The translations under genes were made by a program, and so were the position numbers. The notes beneath the pieces are model-generated. The model was not told where the DNA came from. It did not search any database and saw only the letters and a list, made by a program, of their open reading frames with translations. A DNA stretch of 64,000 bases from Flavobacteriaceae bacterium UBA7302 (lineage in GTDB: Bacteria; Bacteroidota; Bacteroidia; Flavobacteriales; Flavobacteriaceae), in the NCBI GenBank assembly GCA_002471825.1, contig DKQS01000002.1:62001-126000 (forward strand). Reading direction: 5' to 3'. Positions 33,171 through 40,955 of this stretch are shown one piece after another; the stretch's first letter is position 1; every line of letters begins with the position of its first letter.

Positions 33171-34644
33171 CCAATCTCCTTAAAAATATCGCTGCGTTTT
33201 TAAAATGTTTTTCTTTTGTTTCTTGTTTCATCTTATCGAAAGTTCGAATGAGCATTCCTAATCTCGGATTGCTCAAGAAAAACTCTCGATGTTTGTCCAT
33301 GAATGTCCAAAATAAACCGTCCCAAACTCCTTGCCAATCTCCCTTCCCATAATTACTCATCTTTATGATGTAATTGCTACTGCTTATGTAAGGTTTGGTA
33401 GACATCAATCCGCCATCGGCATACAAACTCATTCCATAAACGTTGGGTACCATTACCCAATCATAGGCATCAATAAAGAGTTCCATAAACCATTGGTAAA
33501 CTTCATCGGGATCAAACTCGCAAAGCACCATGAAGTTGCCCAGAATCATCAGGCGTTCAATGTGATGGGCATACGCGGTTTTATTAACCTTTTTGATGAC
33601 ATCATCAATTGGTCGTATTCCTGTTGTGCCGTCATAAAATGAAGACGGAATTTTGCGTTTGAAATTCCAAAAATTACGAGTTCTTTCTTCCGATCCTTTT
33701 ACTTCATATACTCCTCGTATGAATTCGCGCCAACCTAAAATCTGTCGCACAAATCCTTCAGTCGAGTTAAGCGGAACCTCATTGGTTTCTGCAAATTCAA
33801 TGGTTTTCTTAATTACCTCTAGGGGATGCAACAAACCAACATTGATGAGCGGAGAAAGCAAACTGTGATTCAAAAAGTTCTCTTCTCGAACAATAGCATC
33901 TTCATAAGGACCGAATTCGTGAAAGCGAAATTCAAAGAATTGCTGCAACCACTCATTGGCCGATTTGAAATCAATGGGATATACCATGCCTTCATTTAGG
34001 TCCCCGTAATTCGAATTGAAATTTTCTGCCACATAAGACCTCGCTTCCTTGTGAAATTCTGTGGTATTCGGAAAGTGAATGCTGGGCGGAATCTTATTCT
34101 TCGGATATTTTTTTCGATTGTCGCCATCATAGGTCCAATGGCCACCGAGAGGCTTGTCATCATGGACCAAAATATTTCGGTTCTTTCGCTGGTCTTTGTA
34201 AAAGGAAGTTTGAAAGAACTTCTTTTTGGTGGGTTTAAAGAAAGAGGTTAACTCTTCTTTTGAATTGATAAAAAGCGGATTTTCATACCATTCAATGGTT
34301 AGATCTCCCTTACTTGAGTGGATGTGTTTTTGGAGCCAATTATCGGTCGGATCAATGATGTGTACTTTTTCAATACCCGCTGCTGAAAGTTTCGGAAGTA
34401 ACACTCGAATATCACTTTCTTCTGATACAGCCTCAACATAGGATACGGTCTTTCCAAGTGATTCCAAATAGCTGGCATAAGCTTTCATACTAGCTCTATG
34501 AAAGGCAATTTTTTGCTTGTGAAATTTGTACTGATTGAAAAATAAATATTCTTCAACTAGGTATATTTCATCACAGTTTTGAAGCGCCTCAGTCTTCTCA
34601 AATAATTGATGTGGGAAAATGATGTGTACTTGGATCTTGCTCAT
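33145..34644 (-). CDS. PF04244-type (6-4)-photolyase homologue without Fe-S ligands
   Basis: A protein of 499 residues from the ATG at 34644, which lies 2 bp after the Cry-DASH stop; an upstream in-frame start would overlap that gene. VHIIFPHQLFEKTEAL and the C-terminal NVYGMSLYADGGLMSTKPYI and YIIKMSNYGKGDWQGVWDGL place it with the deoxyribodipyrimidine photolyase-related proteins (FeS-BCP, prokaryotic 6-4 photolyases). Those carry four Cys for a [4Fe-4S] cluster. This protein has only two Cys in total (in LQNCDEI and VLCEFDPDE), and the CxxC region after KMSNY has none. Confidence 0.88.
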   Translation of the reverse strand: MSKIQVHIIFPHQLFEKTEALQNCDEIYLVEEYLFFNQYKFHKQKIAFHRASMKAYASYLESLGKTVSYVEAVSEESDIRVLLPKLSAAGIEKVHIIDPTDNWLQKHIHSSKGDLTIEWYENPLFINSKEELTSFFKPTKKKFFQTSFYKDQRKNRNILVHDDKPLGGHWTYDGDNRKKYPKNKIPPSIHFPNTTEFHKEARSYVAENFNSNYGDLNEGMVYPIDFKSANEWLQQFFEFRFHEFGPYEDAIVREENFLNHSLLSPLINVGLLHPLEVIKKTIEFAETNEVPLNSTEGFVRQILGWREFIRGVYEVKGSEERTRNFWNFKRKIPSSFYDGTTGIRPIDDVIKKVNKTAYAHHIERLMILGNFMVLCEFDPDEVYQWFMELFIDAYDWVMVPNVYGMSLYADGGLMSTKPYISSSNYIIKMSNYGKGDWQGVWDGLFWTFMDKHREFFLSNPRLGMLIRTFDKMKQETKEKHFKNAAIFLRRLDEEGEGGN

Positions 34645-34646
34645 GT

Positions 34647-35942
34647 CTAAAACAAACTTGTTTGTAACCAAAGATTACGGAATCTTCCATCAGCGTCGTA
34701 GCGTTCCGCTTGCAAATCCACATTAAATTTTCGATCTCTCGGGTCGTTCCCAACGCCTGCAACATACATCCAGTTTCCATAGTTGCTGTGTACGTCGTAA
34801 TCCAACAAAAGGGATTCGAAATACGCCGCTCCAATACGCCAATCTAATTCCAGTTCCTTGGCAAAATAGGATGCTACATTTTGACGTCCGCGATTACTCA
34901 TCCAGCCGGTTTCTTTCAGCTCAATCATGTTTGCATTAACAAAGTCAGAATGTGTTTCTCCGTCAATCCATCGATCAATGTTACGCTGTTTGGTAGACCA
35001 CTCGTAGTTTTTCTTCAAAATACCTTCCAACTTGAAAATTTGATTTCCATGTTTTAGGGAGATATACTTAAAGTAATCACGCCAAATTAATTCGAAGATC
35101 AACCAATAGGTCGATTGATTCTTGTAAAAGTCGGCTTCAAATTCTTTCACTTTCCAATAAATTGTTCTTGCTGAAATGCTTCCGTTTGCCAACCATGGAG
35201 AAAACTTAGAGCTGTAGTCTAGACCTACCAATCCGTTTCGTGTCTTTTTATAGAACCCTAGTTTTTTGGTCTTGAAAAAATAGTGATCCAACCGTTCTAA
35301 TGCTTGACTTTCTCCTCCTCTAAAAGGAAATGCCGATTGTCTTGGCGTATCAAAATCTTCAAACCCTAAATCGGATAAGGTTGGAATCGTTGTGTTATTT
35401 TCGATTCGATTTTCCTCTGATAATTTTATGGATTCATGCTCCTCACGAATTGAAATGTATTTCTCTAATTTTTTTCTAAAGACGGTAAATACCTGTGGGG
35501 TATTGGATATTGGAAATTCAATGTCCTCAGGGTGATACAAAAATTGATTGTAGAAACTTCTCCAACTGAGTGAACTGGAACATGCGGCTTTCACGCGGTC
35601 TTCAGTGTTGACTTCCTCCTGAGTCCATTCTTTTTGAAGAAAGATTTCAGCAACATCCAATTCCTTACATATAGTGGGAATGATGTCTTCGGCATTCTTT
35701 TGATATACCAAAAGATCAATATTCAATCTATCCAACTGATTTTTCAAGTCATTTAAAGTCTCGAGTAAAAATTTTGCTCGGTACTTCCCAGTTTTTCGAA
35801 ATCCGAATTTGGTCATTGCAAAATTTCTAGGTTCCAGACAATAAATACCAATAACTCGATTACCACTTTCGCATGCCTGAGATAATACCTCATTATCTCG
35901 CACTCTTAAATCATTTCGAAACCAAACTAAACTTGTTTTCAT
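34647..35942 (-). CDS. Cryptochrome DASH
   Basis: A protein of 431 residues from the ATG at 35942, which overlaps the DUF2256 stop as ATGA; an ATG five codons earlier is possible but would overlap more. SLVWFRNDLRVRDNEVLSQ opens the antenna domain, and NYGNWMYVAGVGNDPRDRKF is the signature of Cry-DASH. Family members bind FAD and methenyltetrahydrofolate and repair dimers in single-stranded DNA, with some signalling roles. It is coupled to the PF04244-type homologue downstream (2 bp). Confidence 0.92.
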   Translation of the reverse strand: MKTSLVWFRNDLRVRDNEVLSQACESGNRVIGIYCLEPRNFAMTKFGFRKTGKYRAKFLLETLNDLKNQLDRLNIDLLVYQKNAEDIIPTICKELDVAEIFLQKEWTQEEVNTEDRVKAACSSSLSWRSFYNQFLYHPEDIEFPISNTPQVFTVFRKKLEKYISIREEHESIKLSEENRIENNTTIPTLSDLGFEDFDTPRQSAFPFRGGESQALERLDHYFFKTKKLGFYKKTRNGLVGLDYSSKFSPWLANGSISARTIYWKVKEFEADFYKNQSTYWLIFELIWRDYFKYISLKHGNQIFKLEGILKKNYEWSTKQRNIDRWIDGETHSDFVNANMIELKETGWMSNRGRQNVASYFAKELELDWRIGAAYFESLLLDYDVHSNYGNWMYVAGVGNDPRDRKFNVDLQAERYDADGRFRNLWLQTSLF

Positions 35943-36076
35943 TTTGTTCTCCTGCATTTTTCGCTACAATATTTTACATGTTCCCAATCTCTTTCCCATT
36001 TCTTTCGCCATGTGAAAGGTTTCTCACAGACGATGCATATTTTGGTGGGTAGATGTTGCTTTTTTACTCCTCTCAT
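35939..36076 (-). CDS. DUF2256 zinc-ribbon-like small protein
   Basis: A very basic protein of 45 residues. It has CIVC (Cys 14 and 17) and CSEKC (Cys 37 and 41) around a WRKKWERDWEHVKYC core, which matches the DUF2256 family often found with cryptochromes and photolyases. It overlaps the SDR stop upstream and the Cry-DASH start downstream by 4 bp each (ATGA), so three proteins are translated together. The four Cys suggest a zinc site; function unknown. Confidence 0.9.
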   Translation of the reverse strand: MRGVKKQHLPTKICIVCEKPFTWRKKWERDWEHVKYCSEKCRRTK

Positions 36077-37497
36077 TTTTCATTCACCAATGCGTTAATC
36101 ATTCCTTTAAAAACAAAAGCATGGAAAGGCAACACTGCATACCAATACAAGCGGCCTAACACTCCTTTGGGTCTGAAAACTGCGCGTTGAAAGAGTTTGT
36201 TTTTCACAATTTTAAATTCCAGCCAAGCCTCCCCTGGCAGTTTCATTTCAGCAAATAACAACAAGCGTTTCTCATTTTTATCGGCTAAGAGAACTCTCCA
36301 AAAATCAAGGGGATCTCCCGGTTCTAAATAGGACTCGTGGGTTCTTCCACGACGCAAACCTACACCTCCGAATAACTTGTCTACATATCCTCGTAATTTC
36401 CAAAGCCAATTGAAACTATACCAGCCATTAGCTCCACCAATTCTCCATATCTTATCGATGGTATATGCTTCGTTTTGAACTTCTCTGAAGCGGATATCCT
36501 TGAAACATCCATATTGAGGAAGTTCCACATATTTTGATAACTGATCGTTAAAAACACCACTACTTACCGCATCCTTCCAACTTGAAATCACAGAGTTCTG
36601 TTGAATTTTTTGAAAAGCTAATTGCACGGCCGTTTTATAGGTCATTGGATTTACATCAACCAATTGATTGATATTGCTCTTTTTGCCAATCACTTCCACC
36701 TTCATACTATCAACCAGGGCAGAGGCGAGTTGAAAAGAAGTGGAGGTTACAAAGTATAACCAGTAGGACGAAAGTTTTGGTGTAAGAACGGGTAGGGTGT
36801 AGATGTATCTTTTCAATCCTCTTACTTCGGCAAACTGTAATAAGATTTCCTTGTATGTTAGTACTTCCGGACCGAATATGTCAAAGGATTGATGATAACA
36901 GGCTTCTTTGTGCAATACGCCCGATAAATAACTCAATACGTCCCGTATTCCGATGGGTTGCGATTTGGTGTTCAACCATTTCGGGGTAACCATTAGTGGT
37001 AATTTCTCTACGATATCACGAATGATTTCAAAGGAGGCGCTCCCACTTCCTACAATGATCCCAGCTCTCAAAGTTGTTAATGCATAGGAGTCGGATTTTA
37101 AGGTCTCTTCAACTTGTAGTCTCGATTTCAAATGCTTCGATAAGGTTTCATCGTTTACGATTCCGCTTAAGTACACCACCTGTTTGCAGTCGGTTTCTTC
37201 TGTTAAGATTTTGAAGTTTTCTGCACATCGTTTTTCCAAAACACCAAAATCTTTTTCATCCGAAGACATGGAATGAATAAGGTAATAGGCAGCATCAATA
37301 TCGGTCGGAAAAATGCCTTGCTCAGGTTTTAAGAAATCAATCTTGATGAATTTACATCGGGGATGTTCCTCTATTTCATCCGGAATTCGCTCTAAATCAC
37401 GAACACAACAGATTAACTCCACCTGCTCATCTTCAAGCAAATGAAGCGCCAATCGTTTGGCGATGTATCCGGTTGTTCCTGTGATTAGTATTTTCAA
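36073..37497 (-). CDS. NAD(P)-binding SDR with DUF2867 domain
   Basis: A protein of 474 residues. MKILITGTTGYIAKRLALHL is an extended-SDR (atypical) nucleotide-binding motif, YLIHSMSSDEKDFGVLEKRC and TTLRAGIIVGSGSASFEIIR are typical of the YbjT-like group, and residues about 330-474 form a DUF2867 domain (GLRRGRTHESYLEPGDPLDF). It starts 8 bp after the flavin reductase stop and is coupled to the DUF2256 gene. Such proteins often accompany Cry-DASH; the substrate is unknown. Confidence 0.88.
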   Translation of the reverse strand: MKILITGTTGYIAKRLALHLLEDEQVELICCVRDLERIPDEIEEHPRCKFIKIDFLKPEQGIFPTDIDAAYYLIHSMSSDEKDFGVLEKRCAENFKILTEETDCKQVVYLSGIVNDETLSKHLKSRLQVEETLKSDSYALTTLRAGIIVGSGSASFEIIRDIVEKLPLMVTPKWLNTKSQPIGIRDVLSYLSGVLHKEACYHQSFDIFGPEVLTYKEILLQFAEVRGLKRYIYTLPVLTPKLSSYWLYFVTSTSFQLASALVDSMKVEVIGKKSNINQLVDVNPMTYKTAVQLAFQKIQQNSVISSWKDAVSSGVFNDQLSKYVELPQYGCFKDIRFREVQNEAYTIDKIWRIGGANGWYSFNWLWKLRGYVDKLFGGVGLRRGRTHESYLEPGDPLDFWRVLLADKNEKRLLLFAEMKLPGEAWLEFKIVKNKLFQRAVFRPKGVLGRLYWYAVLPFHAFVFKGMINALVNEK

Positions 37498-37505
37498 ATT
37501 ACTTG

Positions 37506-38117
37506 TTATTTTGGTCTTTGATAGCCAAACCTTTCTTCCAATTTTGGCAAGGCATATCCGTCGAGACCGATGATACTCATGACTTCTCCTTTGCTCAAAT
37601 CAATGAAACCATCGTCTTGAAGCAATTGATCATCGATGTATAATTCTTTAATTCTTCCTACTATCATTTTTACATCATTCGAGGCAATGTAAACTTCTTC
37701 AACAAAACTCATTGCCATTTGAATGGGGCAACCTTTCACAAAAGGAGCCTCGAACTCTCCTTTGTATTCTTCAAACAAATTGGTTTGGTCAAACTCTGAA
37801 ATATCCGCATCGTATTTGGCGGAAGTGTGGTGTGCATCTTCAATGATATTTTTATGAATATGATTGATGGTAAATACCCCAGTGTCCAATATGTTCTGAT
37901 AGGTATTTCTCGGAACCGTTGTTGGTCTCAGAATAAAACCTAAGGTAGGTGGTTTAGAGCCCAAATGCGTTACAGAACTAAAAACAGCCACGTTGGTGCT
38001 ACCGTCTTTAGAAATGCTGCCCAATAAATTTGCCGACTTGTAACCGGAACAACTATTGATCAAATTGATGCGATAAATCTTCTGTAACTTAAAAATATCT
38101 TCTTCCGTAAATACCAT
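37506..38117 (-). CDS. Flavin reductase-like FMN-binding protein
   Basis: A protein of 203 residues. STNVAVFSSVTHLGSKPPTL and LRPTTVPRNTYQNILDTGVF are the FMN-binding split-barrel blocks of the flavin reductase-like family. It probably reduces FMN or FAD with NAD(P)H. It is the first gene of the photolyase-side transcript and could supply reduced flavin. A -7 box and two palindromes lie just upstream. Confidence 0.88.
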   Translation of the reverse strand: MVFTEEDIFKLQKIYRINLINSCSGYKSANLLGSISKDGSTNVAVFSSVTHLGSKPPTLGFILRPTTVPRNTYQNILDTGVFTINHIHKNIIEDAHHTSAKYDADISEFDQTNLFEEYKGEFEAPFVKGCPIQMAMSFVEEVYIASNDVKMIVGRIKELYIDDQLLQDDGFIDLSKGEVMSIIGLDGYALPKLEERFGYQRPK

Positions 38118-38134
38118 GGTTTTGGTTGTTTACA

Positions 38135-38199
38135 CAAAGATAAAAAATGTTTAATGATATCGATAAAAAGCTAAACAAAACTAAGTTAAAGTATCGATA
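38135..38199 (-). promoter_or_regulatory. Promoter and twin TATCGATA palindromes before the flavin reductase unit
   Basis: On the minus strand, TATCTTTG (38135-38142) is a perfect -7 box about 18 bp from the start codon. The palindrome TATCGATA occurs at 38158-38165, where the -33 box should be, and again at 38192-38199. The centres are 34 bp apart, about three helical turns. This looks like a regulated promoter that drives the flavin reductase, SDR, DUF2256 and photolyase genes. Confidence 0.55.
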
Positions 38200-38292
38200 A
38201 AATTCCATTCAATATAAATGAGGCCTTTGAAAGGAGGAGTTTTGTGAAATGATAGAAAGATGGAATCGGCTTATTAAACCTGAATATGGGGA

Positions 38293-38327
38293 GTTGGGGT
38301 GGCAGGATTATCGAAGTGATCCTGATT
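38293..38327 (-). repeat. Second degenerate copy of the tRNA-Pro(TGG) tail
   Basis: On the minus strand, CAGG, an expanded loop and then AATCCTGCCACCCCAAC, which differs by one base from the 3' end of the tRNA at 38627. It lies 170 bp from the first copy. Two hairpins (AAGGC-GAT-GCCTT near 38400 and ACACC/GGTGT near 38355) lie between this tail and the terminator of the first copy. Confidence 0.8.
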
Positions 38328-38422
38328 GTGGGTTTGATGCTAAAGAAAAGCTCACACCTTTCGGTGTTTTCACTTTTTTCATTTACAAAACCTTTCAAGG
38401 CGATGCCTTAAGGTTTCCTAAA

Positions 38423-38460
38423 TAAAAAAAGCTAGAAATCTAAAGATCTCTAGCTTTTCT
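38423..38460 (-). terminator. Terminator after the first tRNA-Pro(TGG) tail copy
   Basis: Minus-strand hairpin AAGCTAGA / TCTAGCTT with an 11-nt loop, followed by a T run and ATTT. It directly follows the first tail copy. Confidence 0.75.
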
Positions 38461-38462
38461 TT

Positions 38463-38495
38463 GTCGGGGTGGCAGGATTACCGAAGTGATCCTGA
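38463..38495 (-). repeat. First tandem copy of the tRNA-Pro(TGG) tail
   Basis: On the minus strand, CAGG is followed by an expanded loop (ATCACTTCGGTAAT) and CCTGCCACCCCGAC. The last 17 bases, AATCCTGCCACCCCGAC, are identical to the 3' end of the tRNA at 38627-38701. It lies 164 bp from the tRNA tail. The T loop TTCGAAT of the tRNA is replaced by a longer AT-rich loop, as at the tRNA-Pro(GGG) locus. Confidence 0.85.
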
Positions 38496-38587
38496 ATGTG
38501 GGTTTGTTGCTAATCAAAAGTCCACCCTTAAGTGTGTCTTTGTTTTTATTCTCATTTCAATTTTGAAGCAAGCTTCAATTTCATTCA

Positions 38588-38621
38588 AATAAAAAAAGCC
38601 AAGAATAAAATTCTTGACTTT
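38588..38621 (-). terminator. Terminator directly after tRNA-Pro(TGG)
   Basis: Minus-strand hairpin GTCAAGAAT-TTT-ATTCTTGGC followed by TTTTTTTATTTG, a few bases after the mature tRNA end. Confidence 0.85.
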
Positions 38622-38626
38622 TGATG

Positions 38627-38701
38627 TCGGGGTGGCAGGATTCGAACCTGCGACCTCCGCGTCCCAAACGCGGCGCGATAACCGGGCTACGCTACACCCC
38701 G
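38627..38701 (-). tRNA. tRNA-Pro (anticodon TGG)
   Basis: A 75-nt cloverleaf. Acceptor stem CGGGGTG/CACCCCG, discriminator A, anticodon stem CCGCG/CGCGG with loop TTTGGGA and TGG at 34-36, T arm GCAGG-TTCGAAT-CCTGC. CCA is not encoded. It reads Pro codons and lies on the same strand as the photolyase cluster, upstream of it. Confidence 0.96.
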
Positions 38702-38776
38702 TGTAACGGATTGCAAAATTACTACAATATTTTTATATTGTAAAAAGAATTAGTTTCAAACTTCAAATAAATATTC

Positions 38777-39865
38777 ATGCAACCGATCAAAAATCTTTTC
38801 CTGTTCATTACTCTTTTTATCGTTGCTTCTTCCTATGCGCAAAGTAAGAACTACAAACATCAGATTGTGGTGAAAGACGTGACCATTCCTTGGGGATTTA
38901 CCTTCCTGCCTGATGGTTCTATGTTGTATACGGAAAAGAAAGGGAAAATGACCATTTTTAAGGATGGTAAAAAGCGAGAAGTTTTTGGACTGCCCAGAGT
39001 TGTTGAATACAGTCAAGGTGGATTGATGGACGTGGAATTACATCCCAATTTTAAAGAAAACAGAATTCTTTATTTCACCTATTCATCCGGTGCAGGAGAG
39101 GAGCGAGGTGTGAACACCGCTTTGATGAAAGCAGAACTTAGAGAAGGCCGCTTGGTGAATAAAAAAGTGCTGTACAAAGCGAGTCCCAATAGTCGGCGTG
39201 GTCAGCATTTTGGCTCCCGAATTGCATTTGATCGAGAAGGATACTTGTATTTCAGTATCGGAGATCGTGGAAATAGAGATGTGAATCCGCAAGACATCAC
39301 TAGAGACTGTGGCAAGATCTATCGATTGAAAGATGATGGAAGCATTCCAGAAGACAACCCTTTTGTGAACAAACCGAGAGCTAAAAGAGCCATTTATAGT
39401 TATGGTCATAGAAATCCGCAAGGAATGGAAATGAATCCGTTTACGGGTGAGATTTGGACTCACGAACACGGTCCTCGTGGAGGTGATGAAATTAACATCA
39501 TTCAAAAAGGTAAAAACTACGGTTGGCCCAAAGCAAGTTATGGTATCAACTACAGTGGAACTAAATTCACCAATAAAACCTCCATTCCTGGGATGGTAGA
39601 TCCATTGCATCATTGGACGCCGTCAATTGCTCCAAGCGGAATGGCTTTTGTTTCTAGTAATAAATATCCGAAGCTCAGAGGAAAGTTGTTGGTAGGGTCG
39701 CTTAAATTCCAATATGTTTCTGTATGTACCTTGAAAAACGGAAAAGTGGTGAAGGAAGAAAAGATTCTGAACAACTTGGGAAGAGTTCGTTCCATTGAAC
39801 AAGGAAATGACGGTTATATCTATGTCGGAGTCGAGTATTACGGAATCGTAAAGTTACTTCCTTGA
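38777..39865 (+). CDS. PQQ-dependent sugar dehydrogenase-like protein, exported
   Basis: A protein of 362 residues with a signal peptide (KNLFLFITLFIVASSYAQ). VPWGFTF-like TIPWGFTFLPDGSMLYTEK, SYGHRNPQGMEMNPFTGEI and HEHGPRGGDEINIIQKGKNY are the blocks of the Asd/YliI group of soluble aldose dehydrogenases with a six-bladed propeller. They oxidise aldoses with PQQ in the periplasm. It stands alone between the tRNA-Pro and trxB. Confidence 0.9.
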   Translation: MQPIKNLFLFITLFIVASSYAQSKNYKHQIVVKDVTIPWGFTFLPDGSMLYTEKKGKMTIFKDGKKREVFGLPRVVEYSQGGLMDVELHPNFKENRILYFTYSSGAGEERGVNTALMKAELREGRLVNKKVLYKASPNSRRGQHFGSRIAFDREGYLYFSIGDRGNRDVNPQDITRDCGKIYRLKDDGSIPEDNPFVNKPRAKRAIYSYGHRNPQGMEMNPFTGEIWTHEHGPRGGDEINIIQKGKNYGWPKASYGINYSGTKFTNKTSIPGMVDPLHHWTPSIAPSGMAFVSSNKYPKLRGKLLVGSLKFQYVSVCTLKNGKVVKEEKILNNLGRVRSIEQGNDGYIYVGVEYYGIVKLLP

Positions 39866-39968
39866 TAATCAGCTTAGCTCCAAAAACTTACTAACAATTC
39901 ATCGATTTTTGTTATTAAATTATTGCAAATATTCATTTGTGATTTTCCGGATTGTACATGAAAAAAAA

Positions 39969-39976
39969 TACATTTG
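39969..39976 (+). promoter_or_regulatory. -7 promoter element of trxB
   Basis: TACATTTG fits the Bacteroidota -7 consensus TAnnTTTG exactly and lies 20 bp before the trxB start codon. A -33 box at the usual distance is not clear. Confidence 0.4.
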
Positions 39977-39996
39977 TTATCTAAATTTTTAGAACC

Positions 39997-40944
39997 ATGT
40001 CAGAGAATATTGAAAGAATTGAATGTTTGATAATAGGATCAGGTCCTGCAGGATATACTGCGGCAATCTATGCATCAAGAGCCGATTTGAAACCTGTAAT
40101 GTATACAGGGATGCAAATGGGTGGACAGTTAACTACTACTACAGAGGTAGATAACTTTCCGGGCTATCCAAACGGAACTGATGGAACCATGATGATGGAA
40201 GATCTTAAAAATCAAGCAGAACGGTTCGGTACGGAAGTACGATTTGGCATGGTGACTTCTGTGGATCTTTCCCAGGAGGAAGGCGGAATTCACAAAGTAG
40301 TGGTTGATGAATCCAAGCACATTGAGGCGGAGACCATCATTATCTCTACGGGGGCTTCTGCAAAGTACTTAGGTATTGAAAACGAACAACGCCTTATTGG
40401 AGGTGGAGTTTCGGCTTGTGCTACCTGTGATGGATTTTTCTATAAAGGTCAAGATGTAATTGTTGTTGGTGGTGGAGATACTGCCGCAGAAGAAGCTACC
40501 TATTTGGCAAAACTTTGCCGAAACGTAAAAATGTTGGTTCGTCGTGATGAAATGAGAGCTTCCAAAGCCATGCAACACCGCGTGAACAATACTGAAAACT
40601 TAGAAGTGATGTATAACACTGAGTTAATTGATGTATTGGGAGACAATGTTGTGGAAGGTGTTCGTGTGATTAACAACGTTACCAAGGAAGAAACTGAATT
40701 TCCTGTGATGGGCGTGTTTATCGCTATTGGTCACAAACCAAATACGGATTTGTTCAAGGGTGTGATTACTATGGATGAAACCGGATACATTATTACGGAA
40801 GGAAAGAGCACCAAAACCAATGTGCCAGGGGTATTTGCTGCTGGAGATGTTCAGGATAAAGAATACAGACAAGCAGTAACTGCAGCAGGAACTGGTTGTA
40901 TGGCTGCCTTAGATGCTGAGCGTTACTTGGCCGCTCTAGAATAG
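39997..40944 (+). CDS. trxB: Thioredoxin reductase
   Basis: A protein of 315 residues. CLIIGSGPAGYTAAIYASRA is the FAD-binding motif, CATC (141-144) in SACATCDGFFYKG the redox-active pair, and VVGGGDTAAEEATYLAKL the NADPH-binding fold. The ending FAAGDVQDKEYRQAVTAAGT binds FAD. It passes electrons from NADPH to thioredoxin in the cytosol. The product probably also supports the peroxidases of the window (glutathione-peroxidase-like protein). Confidence 0.97.
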   Translation: MSENIERIECLIIGSGPAGYTAAIYASRADLKPVMYTGMQMGGQLTTTTEVDNFPGYPNGTDGTMMMEDLKNQAERFGTEVRFGMVTSVDLSQEEGGIHKVVVDESKHIEAETIIISTGASAKYLGIENEQRLIGGGVSACATCDGFFYKGQDVIVVGGGDTAAEEATYLAKLCRNVKMLVRRDEMRASKAMQHRVNNTENLEVMYNTELIDVLGDNVVEGVRVINNVTKEETEFPVMGVFIAIGHKPNTDLFKGVITMDETGYIITEGKSTKTNVPGVFAAGDVQDKEYRQAVTAAGTGCMAALDAERYLAALE

Positions 40945-40955
40945 TCGTTAATTAC

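Noticed and set aside
34645..34671. Longer start for the PF04244-type photolyase homologue
   Set aside because: It would overlap the Cry-DASH gene; the ATG at 34644 is 2 bp after its stop and fits the family N-terminus.
38186..38398. A 70-codon minus-strand frame through the tRNA-Pro(TGG) tail repeats
   Set aside because: It runs across the tail copy and hairpins, has no ribosome binding site and no recognisable protein features; the repeat explains the sequence.
26170..38701. Mobile genomic island with integrase
   Set aside because: No integrase, transposase or clear border repeat beyond the tRNA tails was found; kept only as an open question.
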